Part shown: positions 33,890 to 44,882 of the stretch, piece by piece | How positions within the stretch are numbered: the first letter of the stretch is position 1 | Layout of the letters: each line of letters begins with the position of its first letter | Assembly: GCF_910594005.1 (NCBI RefSeq) | Contig: NC_057848.1 | Coordinates: 132,008,155-132,072,154 of the forward strand | DNA length: 64,000 bases | Reading direction: 5' to 3' | Source: Cervus elaphus | Taxonomy: Eukaryota > Chordata > Mammalia > Artiodactyla > Cervidae | Position numbers and translations under genes: made by a program | The notes under the pieces: model-generated | What the model saw: only the letters and a program-made list of their open reading frames with translations | What the model was told of the DNA's origin: nothing | Databases searched by the model: none

Positions 33890-34143
33890 TATACCTATAA
33901 ACTCTGCCCTAATTTCTCCACTTTGAGACATGGCTAAGACTCTGTTAATGTGATGTTCACGTTCACAGCAGTGAGTCTAGTAAAATAAGCTTTGCTTGAT
34001 TTGACATGTTTCCTGGTAATCTTTTGGGAGGTCAGCAGCTAAGTGTCTGGTAGGAAGCTCTGTTGCCTAAGGGGAGGCCTAAGAAGGTTCTTATAAGAGC
34101 ACACTACTCAGTTGTGTGTAGAGTCTGAAATGTTTTAGATTAG

Positions 34144-34334
34144 AAGAGGAATCCCCAACCTCTGGGGTCTTATGCCCGATGATCTGAAATGGAGATGATA
34201 TTATAATAATAGAAATGAAGTGCACAACAAATGTAATGTGCTTGAATCATCCTAAAACCATCCCCACCCCAACATCCATTGAAAAATTGTCTTCCACGAA
34301 AGCAGTTCTTAGTGCTGAAAAGGTTGGGGCCTGC
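34144..34334. mobile_element. Non-autonomous hAT DNA transposon
   Basis: Terminal inverted repeats (CCCCAACC near 34153 and GGTTGGGG near 34322) and an exact 8-bp target duplication TAGATTAG (34136-34143 and 34335-34342) are diagnostic of a hAT element. It is about 190 bp and has no coding capacity. Confidence 0.85.
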
Positions 34335-35552
34335 TAGATTAGAAAATAGAAATTTACTTGGATAGGAGAATAGAAATTTCTGGTCTCTAGTTTATTAAAG
34401 GTACAAATTTTTGTTTGTTTGTTTTGTGCTTGTGTCAGGCAAACACATTTGCGTCTGAGGACCACAGATTCCAATCCTTTTGTATCTAAAATAAAATCTA
34501 ATTCACTGCTAGACCTATTTGGTGTCTATTCAGCCTGGGGTGCATGGTTTACCAGCTTAGATGTTGCTCTTTTCAGGGCAGAGTGGCTGAGGTTCTTTCT
34601 GTTTAGTTCCACTGAGATCCCATAACTGAACCTATGAGACTCTTTGGCATCATTTAAAATGTCAGGCACTATTACCCATATGTTTTCTAAATTCATAGAG
34701 CCCAGAATAATATAGGTTGTTTGGGGGGCTTCCAAGGTGGTCCTAGTACAATATAATGTGTAGCCACAATTTTGACTCCCAATGCTTAATGAGGAGTTGT
34801 AGATGTTTATTGCACCAAATGACTCCAAGTTAAACTTCCTAAAAACCCTCCTTACATTCTGTCTCCCTAGGCTGTCAAGGCAGCTTTTGAAAACCCCTCC
34901 TTCTCTCCACCTGCACTCCATAGCCCCAAGTCGATTTTTTCTGAAATTTTCTCCTCTCCTTCCTTCTTCCCTTTGCCCGCTTTTCCCAAATTAGTTCCCT
35001 GCCCAATTTAAGGTGAAAGTAATTCCACCTCTTTCAGCTCCCACCAACGTTCTTCCTCATCCATTGCCAAGATGAATACAACAGAGATCAAAGGACCAAG
35101 CAGTTCTAACCAAAAATCTTACTGGGTAATTAAGACAGTGGAAAGGCTGTGGATATTAGACATTAATATTTTTGACCCATGTTGCAACTGGAAACTAAGA
35201 GAAACACAGGCAAGTGTGTTTGGAGGAAATTCTGAATGCAGGGAATGCCTTTTATTTTCTTGAAAGAAGAAACTGTCTTGAACACTTTAGGATTCCTGTT
35301 GGAAGGAAACAGCAGTGTTTGGCCAGAAGATGGCACTCTTTGAAAACAAATTTAGGCAGCCCCTTAGCACAGAGGGCTGGCAGACACTGAGTCCTAGTGG
35401 ATAAAGATCTCGGAGTACAGAGAAGGGCCGGGTAGATAGGAACAGAAAATGACTGAAGGGATGAACAATAGTCAATGGAGCAAAAGGGACTTAGCATTTA
35501 GCGCTTACTGATGATACCTGTGGTTTTCTTTAGCATTTAGCCATGCTATCTG

Positions 35553-35905
35553 CTCTGGCCTGAATGTTTGTATCTTCCCAAAATTCATGGTGAAATTCTA
35601 ACCCCAAAGTTGATGGTATTTGGGGCTGGGACATTTGGAAGGTGATCAGGTCATGAGGGTGGCATCTTCATGAATGGAGTTAGTGTTCTTATAAAGAGGC
35701 TCCACAGAGATCCTTTGCCCCTTCCGCCATGTGAGGACACAGCTAGACCTCTATGAACCAGAAAGCAGGCCCTTGCCAGAGCTCGAATCTGCCAGGGCCT
35801 TGATCTTGGACTTCCCAGCCTCCAAAATTGGGAGGAATTAACTACTGCTGTTTATAAGCCATGCAGTTTATGACGTTTATGTTATAGTAGCCCAAACAGA
35901 CTAAG
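35553..35905 (+). repeat. MLT1-type (MaLR) solitary LTR
   Basis: CTGAATGTTTGTATCTTCCC, GCCATGTGAGGACACAGCTA, TTGATCTTGGACTTCCCAGC and a CAGACTAAGA end are the classic MLT1 LTR landmarks, in order. Confidence 0.85.
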
Positions 35906-35978
35906 ATGACGATCTTATTATTTTTTTATTTCCTTTCTCTGCCCTGTATAAGGTTATTTTTTTGTCTTTTATGTGTGA

Positions 35979-36022
35979 ATATATATATATATATATATAT
36001 AAAAATATATATATGTATATAT
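35979..36022. repeat. AT dinucleotide repeat
   Basis: Eleven AT units followed by imperfect ATAT blocks. It abuts the tail side of the CHR-type SINE. Confidence 0.9.
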
Positions 36023-36044
36023 AAGTGTTTATATACATATATAT

Positions 36045-36339
36045 TTACACAAATTTTAATTTTTTGGCTGTGTTGGGTCTTTGTTGCTGCATAGGTTTTC
36101 TCTAGTTGCGGTGAACAGGGGCTACCCTCTAGTTGTGGTGCTCGGGCTTCTCATCGCGGTGGCTTCTTGTTGCAGAGCATGGGCTCTAGACACATGCTTC
36201 AGTAGTTGTGGTTCCCAGGGTCTAGAGCACAAGTTCAGTAGTCGTGATGCATGGGCTTAGTTGCTCTGCAGCACGTGGGATCCTCCCGGATCAGGGATGG
36301 AACCCAAGTCTCCTGCATTGGCGAGCCATCAGGGAAGCC
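36045..36339 (-). repeat. CHR-type long tRNA SINE (antisense)
   Basis: The GGCTGTGTTGGGTCTTTGTT tail side and a tRNA-like head at the right end (GCGAGCCATCAGGGAAGCCC) match the long cetartiodactyl CHR form. Confidence 0.8.
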
Positions 36340-37734
36340 CTAGCCCTGCGTAGGGTTCTCACTGATGTGTCCCACAGTGATGATGCTTATAGAGGTTTGA
36401 GGACAGATCCTCAACACCTCCCCTTAAATCTCATGTCCTTCCAGAAACTCCCCCTCGTATCTCGTGAATGTGCTGGTGTCTGCAGCACTACGGGCTCCAT
36501 GAGGTAGGCTCTACCTGTCTTACTTGCTGAATACCAGGGAACAGAGCCTTAAGCTCTGACAGAGAAGAGATTCTTACTAGATACCCAGCACCTTCCTTTG
36601 TTTGGATCCTGTTCCTCCAATGTCTCAGCCAGTTTCTCCAGGCTAAGGGATGTATCTTGCAGTTTTACCACCATGTCAGTGTAAAGTGGATGGTATGGTT
36701 TTAAAAAGTTAATCCATTCAGTATTGATATGTTGCTTACTAGAACTGTATCATAGAAAACAAAAGAATTATAGTCAGCAGAGATTAAATGCTGACCGAAG
36801 AGCTACGATTTCTATCTTACAGAGAGGGTGCATTTTTCCCAATAAACTTTGGCACTGCTCTTATCAATCATGACATGGACACAGCAGAAGATAAGAAGTG
36901 CCTTGGGATGGGCCGCTGGAAGTGTTATTTCATGAGGGGGATTTCTGATCTAGGAGAGCTTTTTTTCTGTCTTTTCCGCCCCTCTCTTTTTGCCCTTAAC
37001 CAGGCCTTTTTTACCCATTCCTGATAGTTTTACCAATTGGTTGCTGGTCTTGGTTCTCAGAACATCAAAGGCATCTGAGAAGAGTTTGGCATTCATGTGA
37101 TGTAAAACCAAACCTAGCATTTATTTGAGACTGAGAATAATCTGGACCTGTGAGCAAAGCCTTCATATGTTTTGCTTGGTTAGGAATCTTTTAAAGGAAT
37201 TTGGATATAAATGTTCTTCTGAGGGGCAGCTATTTCCCAGGTCAGCTACAGTCCGTACTACTCCCTAATGTCTCATGCCTGCTGCTGTTCATTTTAAGCT
37301 TCCTGACTCCTGAAGACATGGGATTTTGGACTCTTGCTTGTAAATGCACATCCCTCCTCCATTTTAATCTTTCTATTAGTAACCTGTAGAGGGGGGTTCC
37401 ATTGTTGAGACAGAGTTCGAATCACTTCCAGGGTAACTTCCAATTTTATTTTTCTTCCACATAAACAGTGCAGAATGCCATCTTTAAAGGCAATTCCCTT
37501 ACCTAACAGGGATAGGTTCACGGAGACAGCTCCATTCTATCTGTAAAACCAAAGCTCAAGTCCATAATATCTTTTACCTGACAAAGGGCAACTCTCTCCA
37601 TTTTCGGATGGTGTAGAGTATCCATACTGTGGGTACCCCTGCCTGGATTCCCTTGGCTGCTGGGAATTCAGGCTGAGGTGAGTTCACAGCAGCAGTTCCT
37701 CATCCAATATAACAACCCTTCCCAGCTCTGTTCT

Positions 37735-37921
37735 GCTTTTCAGTCGCTCACTGGTGTCCAACTCTTTGTGACCCCATGGACCAGTTTGTCTGTGGGATTC
37801 TTCAGGCAAGAATACAGGAGTAGGTAGCCATTTCCTTCACCAGGGGATCTTCCTGACCCAGGAATCAAACCTGCATCTCCTGCTTAGCAGGTGGATTCTT
37901 TACCGCTGAGTCACCTGGCAA
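37735..37921 (-). repeat. Bov-tA SINE (antisense, truncated)
   Basis: Reverse copy with an internal deletion in the body. Confidence 0.85.
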
Positions 37922-38264
37922 GACTCCAGAGGGAAGCTAATGAAGGGATACAGAAGCCAGACCCCCTTGCCTCAATGGGGGATGATTCTAAAGGGCCCTT
38001 TCAGCTCCCCCTTAAGATCTGCTGAGGCCCTGGCTGCAACTGCTTTGTAGGTCAACTCCTGCCCAATCCTGCCTTCCTCACCCCCTTGTGTGTATTTCCT
38101 GAGAGTCATCCCCAAATAACTTTCTGCCCTGACTCTGCATCTCAGAGTCTGTTTCTAGAACAAGGAGTGAACGGAGATACAGAAAGGCTGAGTGACTCGT
38201 CCTGCCATATAGATAGGCAAGCACAGAATCCTGGCAACAAATGCATAAATCACATAATGTTGCC

Positions 38265-38400
38265 ACGAAAAGAATCCTTGGGAATCATCAAGGTCAACCC
38301 ACCCTTTTCCAGATGGGGAGACTGAGGCAGAAAACCAAGACATTTGTTCAAGGAATCATAAGCTAATTAAGTGAAAAGGCTCTGATCAAATTCACATCTT
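38265..38400. repeat. MIR SINE
   Basis: CCAGATGGGGAGACTGAGGC is the MIR core. Confidence 0.65.
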
Positions 38401-38632
38401 TTGTGACCCAGTTGGGCAGATAACAGTCTAGCGTTTAATCAGCTTCCAGAAAACCTTGAAAAAATCCAACTCAAACTGAACTTTGAGAATTTGGAGTCCA
38501 TACCAGGTGGCTTTTTAAGCCCATCCTTCAAGGACGACACCTCATTGTAACCTCCTGCTATAAGAAGCCATTTAACCTTCAAGCCATCACCTAAATAGAG
38601 GAGCCAGGTCTGAATCAGAGGTGATAGTGCAC

Positions 38633-38638
38633 TTTATT
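38633..38638 (-). terminator. MAOA: Distal poly(A) signal, MAOA
   Basis: TTTATT on + reads AATAAA on -, followed by GTGCACTATCACC. It is the last good signal before the intergenic repeats and the likely 3' end of the long MAOA mRNA. Confidence 0.65.
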
Positions 38639-39703
38639 AACAAACAAAACAATACCAGACAGGCAAAACTGTACTTCAGTGTCAATACATACACACAGGT
38701 GTACTCCCACGTATAACACTGGGGCACACTTCAGACAGAACATTAGGCACCAAGTTCACAGACTAAACATGGTTCACAATCCTTCAATACTGTGTCTTCA
38801 GGCTGATATACGTCCTTATTTAAAAGTTGTGACAAGAAGGTTAACTTTTCAAATCTCATTCTTAACCTTACTATTGAGTGAGGCTGACAGCCTTCAGAAC
38901 TGTGAAGCAGGTGACTGAACAGAGCCAGGCTTGATCAGCTGCTTAAACTGACTTGAGAGTGGGTGGAAGAGAAGACCTGTGGCATCTCAGGATTGGATCA
39001 CCTCATGTATGTGGGGAAGTTCTCAGCTGCCATTTCACCCATAGGAACCACCTGGGCTGGCATTCATTTTTAATACTCAATCTGTAGCTTAACAGGGTTG
39101 ATCTAATTAGGATGAATTAATGGGTTTGCTAAAAAGTTTGAGAAGAGGGTAAATCCCATATTCTGGGAGTCCTTTGACATTCGAGACATGTTAACTATGT
39201 TAACAACTTAATGACTGTTAAAACTGTTGCCAGTTAAATTTGTCAGCATTTCCCCAGAGGTGTGTCAGAACCAAGTTAATCAGTAAGCAAACAGAAATAA
39301 CTGAAATAGATCAGGGATGTGATTTCTCAAAGCACTTTGGTATAAAATGCAGCAAGTTCTTACGCATTAGGGCATATCCAAGATAATACCAAAACTCCCA
39401 ACTTAGCTAAAATGCTTTTCAATTGCAAGGTATAGACTGGCAGAAAATCCTGCTTTTTGCTCTCAGGATGTAATTTTGGATTTATAATAAGGTTAATTAT
39501 GTAATAAACTTGGGTTGGTTCCTCTGGCAATCTTTAATTCCCATTCAGTAAAAAAATAGACAGCAGATTAGATTAAGAGTTACTGGGAGGTAATAGAAAT
39601 AAGGATGTGACATGAATACTGAATATCGGAGAAGATAGAAGCAGCAGTAGACTCATCGGCTATGAAACAACAGTGCGGCATTTAGTACAGGGGCAAAGAC
39701 AGT

Positions 39704-39763
39704 GGTATCACTCTATTAAAAACGGTATCACTCTATTAAAAATGGCATACTCTATTATAAAAG
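39704..39763. repeat. 20-bp tandem repeat, three copies
   Basis: GGTATCACTCTATTAAAAA starts at 39704 and 39724, with a degenerate third copy at 39744. It lies within the inferred MAOA 3' UTR. Confidence 0.9.
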
Positions 39764-40104
39764 TATAAAATAATCCAGAGATAGAACGATTGACAGGATT
39801 AATTCTAAAAAAGGAATTTGAATCTAGCTTATGTACTAAATGTGTGGAAGTGACTCCATCAAAATTTTAGTTGATTTAAAAATTTTGGCACACAAAGAAC
39901 AAGCTTCAGCTAGCTAGAAACTTCATTTAAAACGAAATGCCTCATTCATCAATGATGCAGGATATTACTGGGTATCTACCACCTGGGTTGCTGAGTCCAC
40001 AGAATCTTCTGAATCTTCTCAACCGCTTTATTTGATCACATCTGTGTTGATTTTCATATATATATATACACACACACACACTTTATGGCTGAAACTTTTG
40101 GGTT

Positions 40105-40250
40105 TTTAAAAAATCTGACAGTTTTTTTTTTTTTTTTTTGCCACATGGGGCAGCTTGCAGGATCTTAGTTCCCCAACCAGGGATCAAACCCTGGACCTGG
40201 CAGTGAAAGCACAGAGTCTTAACCTCTGGACCGCCAGGGAACTCCCCCAA
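40105..40250 (-). repeat. CHR-type SINE (antisense)
   Basis: Begins with a T-run and ends with GACCGCCAGGGAACTCCC, the complement of the head. Since MAOA is on -, the SINE is sense in the mRNA. Confidence 0.88.
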
Positions 40251-40516
40251 CAGTTTTTAAAATGGGAAAGATAGGAGGTGAGCACTGTTCTGAACTCACA
40301 TTTCTCCTAAGATAAAGTTAGTTTTCATATATAAAATCATTCAATTTCATGTCTTTTATAAAGCTTAATAATGAAAGCAAGTGAGGTTATAAGTAGAGCC
40401 CTAATTTCCTTTCTGTGCTTGATTAGTCTCATGAAATAACAATCAGAAATTTATCATCTGCATTTCAGTACTTATTTGAGAGAAACTGGCATGGTGGTAT
40501 TACTCAAAGGTAACCA

Positions 40517-40738
40517 CATGGAAGTGCTTCCCTGGTGGCACAGTGGTAAAGAATCTGCCTGCAATGCAGGAGACACAGGTTCGATCCCTGGGTCAGAAAG
40601 ATCCCCTGGAGAAGAAAATGGCAACCCACTCCAGTATTCTTGCCTGGAAAATCCCACGGACAGAGGAGCCTAGTGGGCTACAGTTCATGGGGTCACAAAG
40701 AGTCAGACACGACTGGGCCAGTAAACAACAATAACAAA
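40517..40738 (+). repeat. Bov-tA SINE
   Basis: Full copy, antisense with respect to MAOA mRNA, in the inferred 3' UTR. Confidence 0.9.
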
Positions 40739-41128
40739 CCATGTGAAAAACATACTTAAGTTAAGCCTGATTTTATTATGGCTATAGGAAAAAAAAGAAA
40801 AAAAATATCTGCCACTAGGGGCCTTCAGAAGGGTCTACCTGAAGAAAGGAAAATACTGCTTCCTTGGAATTGGCAGAATGTTATCAAGGACAATGAGCCA
40901 AGTAATGTCTAGCCACCTTCCAGGAGGATGTGAAGAAGCCTACTGCAGTTGGTCTCATGAGGAGTGAAACAGGAAGCCCTCCTGGGGGACGGTCTTGCCA
41001 CTATTTGCTCATCTAGGGAGTTACATACCAGTCACAGCAAATTAATTTAAACATTCCTTGGTAAACACTGTGCTCTTTAAGAAAAAGAGGAAAAATGCAA
41101 ACAAGCTAGCATGAAGACTAGATGTCTA

Positions 41129-41340
41129 GTTTAGTTTAGTTTTAGTGTTAGTCACTCAGTCGTGTCTGACTCTTTGTGACCCCATGGACTGTAGCCTGCC
41201 AAGCTCCTCTGTCCATGGAATTCTCTAGGCAAGGATACTAGAGTGGGTTGCATGCTCTCCTTAAGGGGATCTTCCTGACCCAGGGATCAAACCTGTGTCT
41301 CCTACATTGCAGGCAGATTCTTTGCGGTCTGAGCTACCAG
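41129..41340 (-). repeat. Bov-tA SINE (antisense)
   Basis: Full copy that would be sense in MAOA mRNA. With the + copy at 40517 it could form an inverted-repeat hairpin in the 3' UTR. TGTCTAG flanks both ends. Confidence 0.88.
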
Positions 41341-41920
41341 TGTCTAGAAACTTCACAGGAATTAGAAGTGGTCAGGAGATCCCTGAGACAGCAGCCCACA
41401 AGATGTTGTCCCCGCTCTGGTCTGCGGGTCTGAACCCTACCTCCACTGCTTTCCCTCATCCAAAGTGGGGGCTGCTTACCCAGGAAGCTTCGAGTCTGGG
41501 CCTACACTCTACCCTTTGCTAAGGACTTCAAAGGACAGTCACAGGCTGGGCCTTAATCTACTCAACCTCTACAGAGAGAAAGTTAAATGCTTCATTCCTG
41601 TGATCATCAGGTATTTTATGTTAAAGGGGAGAAAAATAGGACACAGAAACTGTTTCTCATGAGCATGTCAACTTTAACTTCTTGATGTTAAGAAATTGAT
41701 CACAAGGTTATTTTCTACCAATCAACACGAGCTGGTCTACAGACAAATCACAAGATGGAGCTTGATCTTCCGGAAATTAAGGAGGTCATACACTGAGATT
41801 AAACTGAGGGGTTAAATCGGTTCACTTAAAGATGATCTGATTGCACGGCTGTTCTATGGGTCGGCAATTTGCTTTTGATGATACCGGGGAAGGCTAAGCA
41901 GAAAGCATGAAGCCAAAACT

Positions 41921-42067
41921 TCAGGATCGGCTTAGCAGCCTGAATCTGTACATCATAAACCACAGGGCAGTTATCGATGTGGAAAACCCAACGATCTTCA
42001 GCAGGCCTGATACGGAAGGCAGGTTTCTCTCCCAGAAGCTGGGGGTGATCTCTATAGCTGGAACATC
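41921..42067 (-). CDS. MAOA: MAOA exon 15 with stop (membrane anchor)
   Basis: 147 nt encode DVPAIEITPSFWERNLPSVS, then the hydrophobic anchor GLLKIVGFSTSITALWF and the basic end MMYRFRLLSRS, followed by TGA (41921-41923 complement). Residues 480-527. The acceptor CAG lies at 42068-42070. The last 15 residues differ considerably from the human tail, as expected for the least constrained part. Confidence 0.97.
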   Translation of the reverse strand, partial: DVPAIEITPSFWERNLPSVSGLLKIVGFSTSITALWFMMYRFRLLSRS

Positions 42068-42251
42068 CTGGGTGAATGAACATAGATCATTAGCAAAAAA
42101 CTCTTGTGGGAACAAGGAGTGGCAAAATATATCTGTAAAATCAGTGTCTGGATCTGCCCTGGAGAGTGGCATCTACAAGGACATCACAGGCTAGAAGTTG
42201 AGATTTTTATATGCGATTCTTGCTCTGTAGAGATGGAGCTGCCAAACTTAC

Positions 42252-42314
42252 TTTAGCTTCAGGTTCTTGGATCCAGATGTCTTTGGCAGCCAGCTTCCCC
42301 AAAGCATTCAAGAC
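42252..42314 (-). CDS. MAOA: MAOA exon 14
   Basis: 63 nt encode VLNALGKLAAKDIWIQEPEA(K), residues 459-479, with acceptor TTTCAG and donor GTAAGT. A/G-rich simple sequence of about 45 nt (42318-42362) sits just upstream of the acceptor on the gene strand, contributing a pyrimidine tract broken only by the odd purine. Confidence 0.97.
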
Positions 42315-42572
42315 CTGAAAGAAACAAAAAAGAAAAAAAAAAAAAAAAAGAAAAAGAAAAGACCTCAAACAAAGTGGCCATGGTATTATGAGGTTCTGTA
42401 CTTTTGACAGATTCAAGGCCCTGCTGGCCACAGATGAACCTCATGAGTGGAGTGAGGGCAGAGAAGTGGATATCTATTAATAGACAGATGGTCAGTGGCA
42501 CGATCTGGAAAGACCAGATGACAGCTATGTCAGTGGACTCAGGAGGGAGAGCCATTTGGCTTCCTGTCTTAC

Positions 42573-42684
42573 CTCTCTAGCGGCCCGTTCACCGGCCTCT
42601 ACTGCTCCTTCCATGTAACCACTCCATTGTGTGGCAGTCTCCGTGCCAGCAAAGTAAATTCTGCCTATAGGTTGGCGAATCACC
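42573..42684 (-). CDS. MAOA: MAOA exon 13
   Basis: 112 nt encode VIRQPIGRIYFAGTETATQW then SGYMEGAVEAGERAARE, residues 422-458. It includes the FAD-site FAGTETA motif and Tyr444 of the aromatic cage. The donor is GTAAGA. Gln at THW/TKW/TQW is one of few differences from the human protein. Confidence 0.97.
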
Positions 42685-44784
42685 CTTCAAGGGAACAGAG
42701 AGGTCACGCAGTTACCTGGGAACGCGCTGAGGGTAAATGAGCCAATCGTGGCCCTCACTTAAAACCCCACAGAAGACAAGGAAACTCAAATTGTTTCCAA
42801 AACTCCCATGCAACTCAGCCAAAGGTGAAAGGCTCCTCCTTGTTTCCTGGGTCTGCACCAAAGGATCTGAGCTTTCAAGCCAGAGAGAATCAGGATATGA
42901 GATCATCAATTGCTAAAGGTAACGAGACCTTTTTCTAGCTAGTCAGAATTAAAATGTAAGAACATACATTAGGTCCACACTCAAGATTCATTTGCCTCAT
43001 GTTTCCTATTTGCCGTCCATTCTGCTATCTACAGTAAGGGGTGTGTTCTTCATGAGATCTCATCTGACTGCCGGGAGGAACAATGGTGGTGAGTGGGAAG
43101 ACAGGAAGAGGAACTCATTTCTAGCAAAGGAGAAATTCAAAGGATTATATGTCTACCTTCTTCAAAAACAACCTCTGAGAGTTTGGGGTTAGTAGATGCA
43201 AACTGTTACATATAGAATGGATGGACAACAAGGCCCTACTGTATAGCTCAGGGAGCTATACTCAATGTCCTGGGATAAACCATACTGGAAACGAACATAA
43301 AAAAGAATGTGTAAAATGCATAATTGAGTCACTTTCCTGTATGGCAGAAATTAACACAACACAGTAAATCAACTACAAAAAAAAAAAAAAAAAAACCTCT
43401 GTACAATTAGCTTCTATGGATGTATCTAGAGACTGGCTGAGGGTAGTGAAATGGGCTTTCTCTTACAAAGAGGTCTTGGTGAAGAGAACCATGGCAAGGC
43501 TGGGCTGAATGAGCCACCATCCCCTCCTACCTTGTTGGCTTTGATTCCTACAGACACTTACGTGAAATCTCCTAAACCATGTATCTCCACCCCAAAGGAC
43601 TTCACCTCAACCTGCTGTCATGCCTTTTTCCAACTCAGGAATCCTTGGCTTCATCTATCCCTGATCCTAGTCCCCTCTCCGAGACTTCCACTTTGATTCC
43701 AGAACCACTCCAGTTCATCAATACTGTTATCACTAACAAAGGCTATTCATTCTTGGCTTGAGATTTGACAGAAATAGCCAACACTAACTGCCCTTTGGAA
43801 AAGGAATTAAGCACCCAAGATCTAAACAGGGTTTCCCGTGAATCATTTAATCTTTCATCAGATATTGATGACTTTCACTGAAATACTACACGTGTCTATT
43901 GAACTAAAATCATTGCACAATTAATAATTCACTTAAGAAAAACAAACAAAAAGCTCATATAAGGAAAGGATTAACAAACCCTTCTGCCTTCTCTATGGAC
44001 ACACATGACCTTGAGTTAACATTTTAGATCTGTTCCTCTAGAAACCTGATGAAGGCATAAGGCCATATATGTTACCAGGCAACCGCTGCTTATGGTAAAA
44101 ATGGCTCTCCTCCACCCCCTCACTGGTAACTTGTATCTAGGCTGGGAAAACTCATAAATTGCAAATATCTGGAAAGAGTCTAAATATCTGGGAAATGTTT
44201 GGGATTTCTTGAGTATGCTGCCTCTTGTAATTGGGCATGTCCTTTGTGGGGAACCTAGACACTGCCTATGAGGCTGTTTTAAGAGACAAAGGCTCCTGTG
44301 AGCTAAGGGGTTTCTAAGCTAAGGTGAATTCTCCCATCTTGTGCACATATCAACTGTTCACACCTTAGCCGTACACAGTGAGATGCTTCCCCATGAAGAG
44401 GAATGTCTGATGCTGCTCTGCTGGCAAGACATCTTTAGCCCATGTAGATTGGAGCCCAGGAGCCTAGGGTAGTTGTGCAAGGCTAAATGTTTAGTTGAGC
44501 TAAAGAAGGTCCCTTGGAGGACACTGCAGCTTGCAGGATTCTCACGTGTACCAATGGCCCCTGAATTCCTTGCCAGTGCTCTGCGATTGTTCTATGTGCT
44601 GCCAGGTACTGTTCTACGTATGGACATACTTCTTTTCCTATGGACACCTAGAATATACAAACTATCTGGGACATTACATATAGGAATGCTGATTCCTGTT
44701 TCTAAAATCCCCACTGAGCTTGGCTTATCTAGTTTTAAGCTTGGCACACGTCTTGTATCTATTGGCATAGTGTTCGGGTAGTAC

Positions 44785-44882
44785 CTTCCATATTGAGTCA
44801 TGATCCCTGGGGGGAAGTACGCAGTGTAGCAGCCTCCGGAGTACTGCTCCTCACACCAGTTCTTCTCTTCATAGTGCACCGG
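44785..44882 (-). CDS. MAOA: MAOA exon 12 (covalent-FAD exon)
   Basis: 98 nt encode PVHYEEKNWCEEQYSGGCYT then AYFPPGIMTQYG(R), residues 389-421. Cys406 is the covalent flavin ligand and Tyr407 half of the aromatic cage. The pentapeptide is the family-standard SGGCY, unlike MAOB in this window. The donor is GTACTA. Confidence 0.98.

Larger units (their letters stand above)
21786..38611. other. MAOB-MAOA convergent intergenic interval
   Basis: This is about 17 kb between the two inferred poly(A) sites. I recognise no exon, RNA gene or promoter. Recognised contents are listed separately. Stretches where I see nothing definite include 21790-22450, 23260-23450, 24060-24640, 24900-25550, 25780-26440, 26900-27370, 27630-28120, 29090-29555, 29765-30500, 30730-31500, 32140-32680, 33265-33710, 34345-35550, 36345-37730 and 37925-38260. 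Confidence 0.8.
38612..41920 (-). other. MAOA: MAOA 3' UTR (long form)
   Basis: About 3.3 kb runs from the stop to the inferred cleavage site beyond the AATAAA at 38633-38638. It carries three SINEs (40105-40250, 40517-40738, 41129-41340) and a 20-bp tandem repeat. Earlier AATAAA motifs (- strand) lie at 40027-40032 and 40772-40777 and could give shorter forms. The extent is inferred from signals. Confidence 0.65.

Noticed and set aside
42318..42362. A-rich tract next to MAOA exon 14 as a retrocopy poly(A) tail
   Set aside because: It has no poly(A) signal and no target duplication. It is simple sequence that serves as the pyrimidine tract on the gene strand.
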